NCBI GenBank assembly: GCA_034698045.1
Contig: JAQGAU010001049.1
Span: 1 to 21,824 of the forward strand
Length of the DNA: 21,824 nt
Reading direction: 5' to 3'
DNA from: Paramacrobiotus richtersi
Lineage: Eukaryota; Tardigrada; Eutardigrada; Parachela; Macrobiotidae
Shown: positions 1 through 9,106 of the stretch, piece after piece
Layout: each line of letters starts with the position of its first letter
How positions within the stretch are numbered: position 1 is the first letter of the stretch
The notes under the pieces: model-generated
Told to the model about the DNA's origin: nothing
The model's input: only the letters and a program-made list of their open reading frames with translations
Database searches by the model: none
Translations under genes and position numbers: made by a program

Positions 1-276
1 ATGTCGGGAAATTCAGTGCACAACATGGGATAATATGCACAACACGCTACGGTTAGGTTTAGGCTTTTTTAAGCTTGTGTAGCCTTTTATGTACAGATAG
101 ATACTGATCACCAAACAGTTTCTTGTTTAGTTTCGATGCTGTTTCATAAGCTGAACGGTTAAGTATTTAAGAGCATTAAGGCCGTCGATATGTTTAGATA
201 CGGGATACCCAACCGTTGCACTTGACCTCTAATTCATCAATAAGGATCCACGTCGGGATCTTCGATATACGTACTA
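1..276. other. Non-coding stretch at window edge
   Basis: No open frame or domain is visible. The first 13 bases (atgtcgggaaatt) recur at 1731-1743 beside the SINE, so the window may open on the edge of another copy of the same repeat; 13 bases alone are weak support. Confidence 0.3.
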
Positions 277-385
277 AGTAGTAATAAGCAGGAGAGTAAG
301 CGAGTACTAACACCATTGCTACCCCCCGCTTTAGGCAGTTACTAACTGTCAATGAGTTTTGAGTCATTTTAATCGTTCCGAACTG
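277..385 (+). repeat. Left arm of 109-bp inverted repeat
   Basis: This block matches the reverse complement of 5277-5385 with about four mismatches in 109 bases. It begins AGTAGTAATAAGCAGG and ends CGTTCCGAACTG, with similarity stopping sharply at both ends. Such a pair suits the terminal inverted repeats of a DNA element of about 5.1 kb, or two separate inserts of one repeat in opposite orientation. The outer six bases are GTACTA on the left and GGACTG on the right, four of six alike, so a target duplication is not established. Confidence 0.8.
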
Positions 386-1620
386 TCATGTTATCTCCCT
401 AATAACCGTAGAGGCATCCCAGATTACTCAGCGCCACCTATCGCTATAGATGGTAACCGTAAAAATCTACCACCTTCTGGAAAACGTTTCTTTTTCTCCT
501 AATTTAAGAAATATAATACTGAGTTCTCCCGGTAGAAAGTTACAGTAAAGAACTTCCAGAATCTTTAACTTCAGAGACATAGTTCTGACTATAACAACTC
601 TTTTTGGGGATATCCTTAGTACTATGATTATAACCGTTTTTAACCGTGATGTGATAAACATTAGTTTGTGCCAAGAGGCAGTTTAGCACCCGATTTGGAC
701 ACTTCAGATGAGGCGCGTCTCTTTAACAGTGGAACAGTGGATAACAAGATCGTCGTTATCTAACGAACGGGTTTCTAACTCCAACCAGGAGGTTTCAGCA
801 CACGAAACTTTCGAATCTCTGCTCGGCACACGTAATCTTTGTGATATGATCGCCCACTGACCCGCTTGTCAATTTCAAGATCCGAAAAGGTATGCAAACC
901 GCACAACCTAAAGTAAGTAAACGACTCAGATCAAAGGATTCATTGTGACACAACAACAGCAATAGCTTGACGTAATTGCCGTTCGGCCATTTTGAGGGAT
1001 AAGGAGGTCCTAACGACCAAGCAATTAGTTTGGATTGTACGTCTGATATGGCTTGTAAAGAAATAATCTTGGAATTTTCTAACGACTATTCACGATGGCG
1101 CTTAATTTACAAAAAAAACATAATTATTATTGTAAATTGCTGATTATTGATCTGTCAGTTCCTAATTTATTGGCTAAATAGCGAATTTTGTTGTTTATTA
1201 CCTACATTATTAACTGTAAATTACTCATTTTACCATCAGCAAACACAGCAGCGTAAACGACTGCAATACGAAATAAAAAGAAGTTTAAACAAAATTAAAA
1301 CGCATTTGCTCATGTTGAAAAACAGGTCAAACCATGTCGGAAAAACTGCACCGTTATGTTGTCGCTGCATAATCGCAAAAACAGCAAAGGTGACTGCAAT
1401 GCGCAGTTCTATGTTTAAGGCGCACTAAACTTCTCTATTAAAAAAAGGGTGAATTATTGATGACCATGTCAGTAGCTGCGCATGACAGGTGCATTGTTAA
1501 AGTCGGTTTTTCCGTTGATATACAATCACACTTGCACTAGTTGCACAGTGTCCGCTTACTGTGGTCGAGTAAGCAGACTATACTTTCGCATTTTTTCCTA
1601 GAAATATGTGAACGAAGGTT
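386..1620. other. AT-rich stretch, no gene seen
   Basis: Only short, composition-driven frames occur here (for example 1147-1428 plus, rich in Asn, Lys and Gln, with no family match by eye). No splice-bounded coding segment, RNA gene or clear repeat was recognised. It lies between the left inverted-repeat arm and the SINE, so it may be interior sequence of a decayed element. Confidence 0.3.
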
Positions 1621-1639
1621 TGCTTAAATTTACGTGAGC

Positions 1640-1850
1640 TGTTCCAACAGCTGATGCGTCCTGCCTTCGCAGTGTCGCCATCTGCAAGATTGAAGCTGAT
1701 AAAGCGCGCAGTGAAACGAAGGGCGACTAGATGTCGGGAAATTTAATATGGCCATCGGCCTCACTTTAACACTCGCAAAAACCGCTGTCACGGGAATCGA
1801 ACCCGCGACCATCTGAGTCTCAGCGCGAACAGACAACCACCATGCCAGCG
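1640..1850 (-). repeat. tRNA-derived SINE (or tRNA pseudogene)
   Basis: On the minus strand, 1849-1784 is tRNA-like. It has an A-box-like TGGCATGGTGG (1847-1837), a B box GGTTCGATTCC (1803-1793) that fits the Pol III consensus, a T-arm GCGGG/CCCGT, and acceptor ends GCTGGCA/TGACAGC pairing at six of seven positions. No normal anticodon stem-loop forms, so it is not a working tRNA. Non-tRNA sequence continues to about 1640, as in a SINE body. The 3' end, tail and target duplications could not be fixed. Confidence 0.55.
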
Positions 1851-1911
1851 GTGCATCATATAAATGCACGCGAGATTTTACCGCTTTATCTATCTTTTTC
1901 CGCTCACTCAT

Positions 1912-2640
1912 TCATTTATCCACTTTCCGCTTAGTCATTCATTTGCTTTCTGTTAATCCGCTTAGTTTATCGACACGCTCGTGTACACAGTGGCGACCGC
2001 CCTCACAGCAGGTGTTTCAGATTTGGCAGAAATCTTTGAAAATAGCATATTTACTAAATCTTAATTTTCACCCGTAGCGATTGATTATTCGCTATGCTTA
2101 TTAGATAGTAGCAGTGTTTATATTATTGACTATATTATTGTAAATATTGTGAACTAGTTGTCTGTACTGTATTAATTTAGTTACAACCGCCATATTATCA
2201 ATCCTTACTAATTTTTAATTATTCGGACCCATTAAAGTTCTTGCGAATAATCAGCTACTAACTCCAAGTTATCAATTTTTTCTTTACTTTTTTACAGAGT
2301 ATCATTATCAGTTCATTCACTTATTATCAACCAGAATTATTAATTATAATTAATAAATGTTAGTAAAATGCGCCTAACGCATGGTTTACGTAAAATAAAC
2401 TGTATGACGTCAGCACACATGGTAGAGTGAATCAGTGTTGATAAACCTGTTCGAACGCGACCCAAACCTCATTTGTCTCCTGTTCACAGAACACGTTCAA
2501 ACACGAACGAAAAATTACAGCGCCTTGATGTTGTTGATAAATCGAAATAACTGGGTTAGTCAGGTTTTCACAACAGGAAACCTATGATTATAATCCAGAG
2601 CATCTGTCACGAACACATTGACCCGTCAGAAGATCGGCGT
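1912..2640. other. AT-rich stretch, no gene seen
   Basis: Very AT-rich DNA with runs such as attattgactatattattg. No credible coding segment or RNA gene was found. It separates the SINE from the degraded coding remnant. Confidence 0.3.
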
Positions 2641-3589
2641 CTAAGATTTACCAGAAATCCTCGCCAAATGTCAGCCTGACGAGTCCTTTGAGCTTCCAGT
2701 TCAGGACACTGCCATACCAGCCTCATTCTGTGATAAGCACATTACACGAATGTTTTGTCGGCTCTTGGATAACAAAAGATACGTTCTTGGAAATTATCGC
2801 ACCTCAGTTACACAATGTACCTAAAATGGAGGATAGTGGACGGTTACTTTATGCTAGCGTGATGCCGATCGTCCGTAATCAAGAGCAACTATTCTCGTTA
2901 CCTTTTATTTTCAAAGGATTTGGTCTGTCACAATATCTGTTAGATTAGTTGCTCACAATGCCTGCCTGATCGTGAAACAACTGATGTACCCCACAATGCC
3001 TTGTACAGGCGTAGTTTATTTTTTGGTTTGCGAGATGGGACCTTAACCGTTCCCGACTATGATCTGGTACGCATTTGTCTGGACCAGAAAGAACTCCAGT
3101 TCCCAATTTGGACACCAGTGATCAGACGAGACCAGCTAACTGTGAAGCGGTGGATGACGACTGTCGAGCGAGTTCTCAACTCCAATCAAAAGTTCTCATT
3201 AGACGAAACCTTCGACATCTCAGTTCAGCATACTCAGGTCCCTGCGGGACTCATAGCGCACACAGCACTCGATGAGCACATTCCGCGGTCATGACTCATG
3301 AGACTTGATAGTGGCGCCCGCACCAAATAGTTCAGCGTTTATGCCAGAGATGTGCCACCATCCACTTTAACTGAATCTCTTATTCTTCTGTACAAGCGTG
3401 TGATAGAGCTGAAGCTTTCGTTCACTCCATTCTGCTTCGCTCTGTGGTTATAAAAAAAAGAAGCTAAAGCTTACTGCGGACAATGTAAAGAGCTGCTACA
3501 ACTGTCTTCGAATGACACTGTTGACGCGCTGTGTATCTTATTCGACGACATCTTGAGGAAGACTGTTCTAGCAAATATTCTTGCCCATT
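2640..3589 (+). pseudogene. Degraded coding remnant, perhaps of a Polinton-like or other element
   Basis: Protein-like stretches lie on the plus strand at about 2688-2945, 3001-3294 and 3360-3590, in different frames, with several breaks. The middle stretch has a non-random charged and hydrophobic pattern including SNQKFSLDETFDISV and HTQVPAG. From memory this resembles the N-terminal part of polymerase-B-like proteins of Polinton/adintovirus-type elements, but the match is weak. No polymerase, integrase or capsid motif can be read. It lies inside the 277-5385 inverted-repeat span and is cut off by the LTR element. Treat as a broken fossil of unproven family. Confidence 0.3.
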
Positions 3590-3594
3590 GACTG

Positions 3595-3843
3595 TGTTAG
3601 ACTTGGAAATGGTATACACTAAGACTACAAGGGAACAAACCGTAGCAGAATGATGTTTCAGGTCTGTTGTTGTTCACAGCACAAACAAGTGTCTTATATA
3701 TGCTCAGTTACAGTCACACACTGTGCCTTAAACGTTCCCACACAGGATAGTTCTGATGACAGATAGTGGGTTGGATGCACAGTACCAGTCATAGGATGCA
3801 TAACTCACAGATCAGATATCAGACCATGACTTTACTTTTAACA
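3595..3843 (-). repeat. 3' LTR (relative to element strand)
   Basis: This 249-bp terminal repeat has TG...CA ends and short inverted termini TGTTA/TAACA. On the minus strand it carries a TATATAA box (near 3700-3694), the expected U3 promoter. It is about 98.8% identical to 4565-4813. Confidence 0.88.
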
Positions 3844-3856
3844 CTCCCCTTCACCC
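3844..3856 (-). other. Polypurine tract
   Basis: The minus strand reads GGGTGAAGGGGAG immediately upstream of the LTR at 3843, the standard place for the plus-strand primer of reverse transcription. Together with the LTR TATA box it fixes the element's orientation. Confidence 0.7.
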
Positions 3857-3984
3857 AACACGCTAGCATCTTCTCTTCCACGTTGGCTGTTGGTTCAGTC
3901 ACATGGATTCTCGATGTCCAGATTTTCCACAGTTGTTGCACATCCCTCAGCAGTCGGCAGTTTTGTGCCTTTTTTCCACAATTG

Positions 3985-4335
3985 TCGCATTCTGCCCAGC
4001 CGGTGTCGGTTCCATGGCCTTTTGTACCACAGTTTCCGCTCTTTCCGTTCTGCGAGTGCTCTGTCCTTCCACAGCTGCTGCATTCTCCCCAGTCGGTGTC
4101 GGTTCCATGGACTTTTGTCCCATAGTGTCCGCTCTTTCCGCTGAATGGCTCTTTTGGCCCATTTGAGTAATGCTTGCATTTTGCGTAGAACTTGCTTGCG
4201 CCTTTCCCGTCATTGCGGTCATCAGGTCACAGCTTTCCAAGGATAGTTTCCGGCTTTTCTCCGGTCAAGGCATCCTACACCTTGCTTTCCAAAGGATTGT
4301 TTCCGGCTTTTCTCCGGTCAAGGCATCCTCCATCT
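3985..4335. repeat. Short tandem duplications inside the LTR element
   Basis: Two units of about 93 bp (starting near 3988 and 4081) share ggtgtcggttccatgg and a following ccgctctttccg. Two further units about 52 bp apart (starting near 4232 and 4284) share ttccggcttttctccggtca. They account for most of the interior and for its misleadingly long open frames on both strands. Confidence 0.65.
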
Positions 4336-4552
4336 TGCTTTCCAATTCGCGGCGGATGCTCTCTGCTCTCTCCCGTGGACGCTCCTTGGTTCCCGGCAGG
4401 TTCACACCGGCCTCCAGTGGATGCTCTCCATCTTTCCCGGCAGACGTTCCCCGCTTCCCATTGATAGTAGCACGAGCTATTCAGCACCGTGACCTTGAGT
4501 TCCTTGAGTGTCGCCATCTCCAGAATATCCAACCATCGGTCAGAGTCAGATA

Positions 4553-4564
4553 GGTCTCATAATC
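4553..4564 (-). other. Putative primer-binding site: internal part of tRNA-Met
   Basis: Directly after the upstream LTR (minus strand) the sequence is GATTATGAGACC. No TGG-type site for a tRNA 3' end is present. These bases, with the preceding CA of the LTR, complement the anticodon loop region of animal elongator tRNA-Met (AGUCUCAUAAUC, recalled), differing only at the last base. Priming by an internal or half tRNA-Met is known in Copia-superfamily elements such as Drosophila copia, which uses the initiator tRNA. Confidence 0.5.
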
Positions 4565-4813
4565 TGTTAGACTTGGAAATGGTATACACTAAGACTACAA
4601 GGGAACAAACCGTAGCAGAATGATGTTTCAGGTCTGTTGTTGTTCACAGCACAAACAAGTGTCTTATATATGCTCAGTTACAGTCACACACTGTGCCTTA
4701 AACGTTCCCACACAGGATAGTTCTGATGACAGATAGTGGGTTGGATGCACAGTACAAGTCATAGGATGCATAACTCACAGATAAGATATCAGACTATGAC
4801 TTTACTTTTAACA
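4565..4813 (-). repeat. 5' LTR (relative to element strand)
   Basis: Same length and ends as 3595-3843, with a TATATAA box near 4670-4664 on the minus strand. It is followed outward by the GACTG target duplication at 4814-4818. Confidence 0.88.
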
Positions 4814-5156
4814 GACTGGCTCGTCTATCTCTTCATCAAAAACAGCTACAGTATCCCATTTGAACTCCTCTGGAGTGTTTGTGTTTTTTTAGTTCATTTT
4901 AAGTTGACTGATTTTTATTTAAGGAACTTTAGCCGTTGGCGAGGCACGGGATCTGCGTTCCAGGAGCTACTCTGCTCATTAGTCATGCTTTAGCTGGCCT
5001 GTTGTGTATGTATAGTTTTAAATTTCGAGTTTGCATTTTTCTGGTGGGATCTGTGGTCTTACCTGAAGCCGCGGACCTTGATTTAAGAGCTTTGTTACTT
5101 CGCTAGCACATTCGAAAAGATTCGTTTCGGAAATTTTGTTTTTTGACTGGTTTGGG

Positions 5157-5157
<1 letters not shown>

Positions 5158-5223
<66 letters not shown>
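5158..5223 (+). repeat. (GTT)22 microsatellite
   Basis: Uninterrupted GTT units, about 22 copies over 66 bases. It lies just inside the right inverted-repeat arm. The poly-Thr frame on the opposite strand is an artefact of the repeat. Confidence 0.95.
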
Positions 5224-5225
<2 letters not shown>

Positions 5226-5276
5226 GCCTGGTCTTGTTAAGCACGAATACACCATGACAGAACCTCTATAATGACT

Positions 5277-5385
5277 CAGTTCGGAACGAATAAAATGACT
5301 CAAAAATCATTGACAGTTAGTAACTGCCTACAGTGGGGGGTAGCAATGGTGTTAGTACTCGCTTACTCTCCTGCTTATTACTACT
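5277..5385 (-). repeat. Right arm of 109-bp inverted repeat
   Basis: Reverse complement of 277-385 at about 96% identity. It ends in ...CTACT at 5385, about ten bases before homology to the GH19 chitinase begins. The abrupt border suggests that an insertion or rearrangement ended exactly here. Confidence 0.8.
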
Positions 5386-5394
5386 GGACTGGAA

Positions 5395-5735
5395 TACAAA
5401 AGAGCAGTTCCGTAAAGCGCTGACCAGCAATGGATTTCCCACTCCCACCGATCAGCATTTCGACGACGTCAACGGCTTTCTGGTTCTGGTCGGCCAATGT
5501 GTACGACCAAGCTGGCGTGGCTCAAAGCAAGTTTGGAGCAACCGTTAGGGCTATCAATCCAGTGGAATGTACAGATCTTCCGAAAAACCTGGCGACCCCG
5601 ACGCGCTTTGGCTGTTGTACGAAATTTCTAGCCATTTTCGTTCCCGGTGAGAAGCCAAACTTGTCCGGCCCCGGGTGTCTCGACAAGCTGCTTGTGAACG
5701 GCTTTTATATACAGCAACTTAGTAATGCCTTATAA
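5395..5735 (+). pseudogene. Broken GH19 chitinase copy lacking the catalytic core
   Basis: The first part encodes TKEQFRKALTSNGFPTP and the part from about 5476, in another frame, encodes TAFWFWSANV, GVAQSKFGATV and FLAIFVPGEKP. These align with TKEQFRKAVTANGFPNP, TAFWYWVTVV, GVAQGRFGASV and ILAVFVPGEKP of the intact gene at 21053-21824. About 105 codons between the two parts are absent, including both expected catalytic glutamates and the YYGRG motif, and the frame changes at the junction. The C-terminal tail is longer than in the intact copy. It cannot encode a working chitinase. It is intronless over this span, as is its relative, so it may be a segmental duplicate or a retrocopy. Confidence 0.8.
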
Positions 5736-5739
5736 ACTG

Positions 5740-6590
5740 ACGTTCCATCGCTAGGTGCTGCTTTCTAACAATAGTTTCTATTTATTTTTTTTGCTTTGCA
5801 ATTTGATGTTAATGTTGGTCTTTACTGCATATGCATTCTCAGGCTACTTCAGGAGTATAGTTGAACTCTTGACTGTTGTACGAGCGAACAGCATCGCTGT
5901 CTAGTTTTGTTGTCATTCTAACTCGTTCGTGAGCTTCTTTTTAGTAACAAACGACGCTTAATACATGTATAGCTTTTTGTCCAGACCACCAGCATCGACG
6001 ACATCTGTAGTAAATAAAACCGACGGCTGTATGTGACACGAAAATGCACTTGATACAGAATCTGACTGACTCTGCATGCATTTGGACCATGATACCATCC
6101 CGCCTTGTTGCTCATTCCTAGCAGATTAGCAATGTTTCTTGCTTTGCCCAGTAATTCCTGCTTTACTGTCCGCTATCAACGGTAGCTCGGCAACTTTGTT
6201 TTTGCCATTTTTTTGCTGTCTAACACTCTGCTGTGAACTTTGCTTTTGCCGTATCACTTTGACATTTGTCCGCTTTGCCTTTGCCATACTCTGGAAGGTT
6301 TACCGTTACCTTCTTTCAAAGGGATTTAACTTAATTTAAGGCAGTATGGTGTTGAATCACGTTCAGTTTTTGCGTCTGCCATAATTATTTAATGTAAGCA
6401 GCGCAGTTGAAACCACTGCCCATAACATACAGTACTCACCATTGGAACCAGTGTATCAGACTATCAACAACAAATTTATTCCTCTGAAGATTTCGTTCAG
6501 CAGGGCCATTCGTAGATGAATGGCTTCGCGCCCGATACCAAAGAACAGCCACAAAAAGTACTAAAACTGGAAATTGAGCATCATCCATCC
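5740..6590. other. Stretch with no recognised gene
   Basis: Low-complexity pyrimidine-rich DNA with scattered ctttgcc motifs (6135-6300). Open frames are short and compositional. A weak inverted similarity to 7310-7345 (ctcggcaactttg against caaagttggccgag) was seen but needs gaps. Confidence 0.3.
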
Positions 6591-7020
6591 AAAACATCGA
6601 AAGAATTTTAGAGACCAGTTTTTACGAAAAAAAAGAAGGAATGCATAGATTGGCTGAAACCTTAAAACACCCATGGGCGCACAGAGGCATTCGTTGGCCA
6701 CATTTTTGTATCGTTAATTTTATCAGAGTGCTCCTTGAAAATCCCAATACGAGCAAATGTGCTTCCTCTGCGGTCGCCCTTGTTTGGTAAATAAACACTG
6801 ACAAATCGTACGTCTATTCCTTTCTCTTTTAGCATTTAGCATTTTATCAGACACTTGTTATGACTTCCCAATTCCCATCAGCATTACCAAAACTGACATT
6901 CTGATGTATAAGTCTCAAGGGGTTGATATGTGTATGAGCTTGACTGGCATCGCAGAATGCCGCTTCGTCTTCATCGCTAAAGTCTGAAACGGAGCAAACG
7001 AAGATGACTTTTACAACTAA
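6590..7020 (+). pseudogene. Possible helicase-like remnant, badly decayed
   Basis: Around 6845-6990 the plus strand encodes PIPISITKTDILMYKSQG, then RFVFIAKV and a stop. The YKSQG pattern, with FP shortly before it and a hydrophobic RFVFIAKV after, recalls the C-terminal motifs of PIF1/Helitron-type SF1 helicases (typically HKSQG... and VALSRV). Upstream, 6660-6800 gives another protein-like piece (LLENPNTSKCASS) in an interrupted context. There is no Walker A motif, no full domain and no Helitron end, so the assignment is tentative. Confidence 0.2.
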
Positions 7021-7204
7021 GGGTTAGAGTCCGGTAGCGAATTCTGCGAGGACTCCCTTGGGTTAATTATGTGATCTGGCACTCGAATGTTGCGCAGCGT
7101 CCAGTGCATGACAAAACTCACACAAATTCGCGTGAGTCATGGTAAAACTTACTGTAGTGCCCCGACCTCGACAAATAATGGCTTTTCTACCGGGGTAGCC
7201 GTCT

Positions 7205-7257
7205 CGATTCGGTACTGAATGCGACTGAATCGCTATTCAGTCGCTATTCAGAATCGC
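7205..7257. repeat. Quasi-palindrome able to form a hairpin
   Basis: The core GCGACTGAAT/CGCT/ATTCAGTCGC (7221-7244) is a perfect 10-bp stem with a 4-base loop. It extends outward through CTGAAT/ATTCAG (one-base bulge) and CGATT/AATCG. Smaller hairpins follow at 7355-7400 (cgactcgcaaagtcg; actcggttgccgagt). A foldback or MITE end is possible. Confidence 0.6.
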
Positions 7258-7900
7258 TTGCCCTGCGCTGTCGGCAAATCTAGTTGATGTTTTTTAACCG
7301 TACGGCGTTTTAGAACAGCAAAGGCAAAGTTGGCCGAGCCTTTATGGTCCGACTCGCAAAGTCGAGACCTGAGAATTTGCAGCACTCGGTTGCCGAGTTT
7401 GCTAGCCAGATAAAAGTGCGGTTTTGACCTGCCCAGTCAGTTAGTTAATTCAGCCTCACCTGGGTATTACGAAAACCTGGAATTTGGGATATGGGAACGG
7501 TACTGGTCCTATGGGATATGGTATTGTAGTGGACCTGGAAACTACGTCCAGACTAGTATCTGGACATATAATCTATGGTAATTTGCTTTCGATGCTGGTA
7601 TCTGGTATTTGCTACTGCTAGTGTCTGGGATCTGGTTTATGTGACTATTTTTGGGCGCGTCCCCCTCCTGGCGGTTTATAAACAGGCCACGATTCCGTAC
7701 CTTTATGTTTCAAGTAGTTATGGAAAGTCAGGTTATGGAAAGCCTCGTGCCTTATGACTAGCAGTCATAGGCAACAGGGTCTGCAACGGGATCGGGTCAT
7801 TCGGGTGTTCCATTGTGGGCAGAACTATCGTTGTCCTACAACTGATTACTTCCTTCTGCAATACTGCGGAACGAATTCGATTGACTCAACTGTTTCGTAC
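7258..7900 (+). other. No firm gene; possible Gly/Tyr-rich coding relic
   Basis: Between about 7440 and 7750 the DNA repeats gggatatgg, ggtatctgg and tatggaaagtcagg motifs. In places these read as Gly/Tyr-rich peptide (GYGNGTGPMGYG; YGKSGYGKP) of the kind found in secreted glycine-rich proteins. Stops interrupt every frame and no clean splice pairing was found. It may be a decayed low-complexity exon or simply repetitive DNA. Confidence 0.2.
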
Positions 7901-7917
7901 TTCTTCGAATTTCTTGG

Positions 7918-7925
7918 TATAAAAA
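7918..7925 (+). promoter_or_regulatory. Possible TATA box
   Basis: TATAAAAA lies on the plus strand about 400 bp upstream of the small candidate gene at 8324 and 230 bp upstream of another short frame at 8152. An intron or long leader would be needed to link it to either. Chance occurrence in AT-rich DNA is likely enough to keep confidence low. Confidence 0.25.
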
Positions 7926-8323
7926 CGCTGGCCACTTCTACTGTTAGAGGCTTAGCCAGTCGATAGAAGAAGGTCAGCCTATGACGATACTTGCATTGCT
8001 GGCATATGCGCAGTAAAGGACAATATGGCGTCGGCTTTGCGCTGTTGCGGTAGAACTATAGAACAGGTTATGTCATTCCAGATGGACGCTGTCTGTCTGG
8101 CGAAAGATCGCTGGAGTGCCACAACAGAAACTCCACACAGGCTCGATCCGCATGGTGTCAATGCATGTGCTAACCATGGCACTGGTGCGCAACACTGACA
8201 ACCGTGACACTGACAACCGTGGCACTGTTACGGTGCCCGAATCGACTATGGAATCGCTAAACCGAATGAAAATTATACCAACTAACCGCCCGATGCGGGC
8301 GGATATAGTCCTGTCAGATTAGA

Positions 8324-8632
8324 ATGAGATATTCATTTATTGTGTACGTGGTATGTACACATATTCTGGCATTGGCACTGGCACTGGTACGTAGCATTAA
8401 GGATTGGACGATAAACGATAACCATGATAAAGCCGAAGATGACGCGAGAAGCACGGCGACAAGTCCGATCATGAAGAAATCCTTTGCGAACCGGACGCTT
8501 GGAGCTGTTAAAAACAGCGCCACTCACTCTACAGCACGCGATCTGTTGTTTACCAATATGAAGCAACAACTAGATCTCAAGAACAATGCAAAGCCCATTC
8601 CGTACATCAATCGTGTATGGTCACAAAACTGA
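8324..8632 (+). CDS. Candidate small secreted protein, unknown family
   Basis: A 102-codon frame starts at ATG 8324. Its first 22 residues are hydrophobic (SFIVYVVCTHILALALALV), as in a signal peptide or membrane anchor, followed by a charged, low-hydrophobicity tail (about 80 residues, basic, Asn- and Ser-rich) without cysteines. An AATAAA follows at about 8794. The preceding short frame 8152-8322 also starts with a hydrophobic Met-Leu-rich stretch ending LVRNTDN, faintly like LVRSIKD here, so the two could be decayed duplicates. No family is recognised, and it may be a chance frame. Confidence 0.25.
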   Translation: MRYSFIVYVVCTHILALALALVRSIKDWTINDNHDKAEDDARSTATSPIMKKSFANRTLGAVKNSATHSTARDLLFTNMKQQLDLKNNAKPIPYINRVWSQN

Positions 8633-8793
8633 CTACGCATGAAGCCGGTACCGTTGTTGCCGATATACTGTGTTGGCAAAGTGTCTGAGTGGCACGCAGT
8701 GCTGTTGGTATTTGTTGTTCAAGTTGGACATAAAGGGCAGGCCCCAAAGAAAGCAAACCAGTTTTAAGCCAGGATGCTACAAGGATCGGTTAA

Positions 8794-8799
8794 ATAAAT
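8794..8799 (+). terminator. Possible polyadenylation signal
   Basis: AATAAA about 160 bp after the stop of the candidate small gene. It is the main support, though weak, that a plus-strand transcript ends here. Confidence 0.25.
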
Positions 8800-9106
8800 T
8801 TATCAGTATTTTACTGTTTTAGTACTACCTCGTAAGAATGCAGTAAACAAACCATCAAAGACTGCAAAATCTAACAACTCGAGTCGTCGCAACATTTAAC
8901 CGTAACACCAACACTCCTGCAATGCGTTTGAACGGCGAAGATTCCAAAAAGAGCGAACAATACGAAAAAGCTTGATGGGATGATATAAACAAACTAAACA
9001 CTGCAACACAAACCAACTACTGATAAAGTAACGTAGCGGCATCTTAGAGCAGAACATGACGCCAAAGAAACGAAATACTAGGTTGACGGGAATCCTTTGC
9101 GCTCAC

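Larger units (their letters stand above)
3590..4818 (-). mobile_element. Short non-autonomous LTR retrotransposon (TRIM-like) with target duplications
   Basis: Two direct repeats of 249 bp (3595-3843 and 4565-4813) begin TGTTAG and end TTTTAACA, and are flanked by the 5-bp target duplication GACTG (3590-3594 and 4814-4818). Orientation is minus: a purine tract reading GGGTGAAGGGGAG on that strand (3856-3844) abuts the downstream LTR, and TATATAA lies within each LTR. The 721-bp interior has no reverse transcriptase or integrase, only a short Cys/His-rich, gag-like scrap and internal tandem repeats, so the element is structurally whole but non-autonomous. The LTRs differ at about 3 of 249 sites, a young insertion. 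The primer site suggests Copia affinity. Confidence 0.88.

Noticed and set aside
1784-1849. A functional tRNA gene
   Set aside because: The A and B boxes are good, but no proper anticodon arm folds, and extra sequence follows as in a SINE.
3766-4553. Overlapping open frames on both strands
   Set aside because: They arise from the tandem repeats inside the short LTR element and carry no enzymatic domain.
5103-5303. Poly-threonine protein on the minus strand
   Set aside because: It is the translation of the GTT microsatellite.
6183-7345. Inverted repeat pair at 6183-6215 and 7312-7345
   Set aside because: The match needs several gaps and both sides are low-complexity ctttgcc-type sequence.
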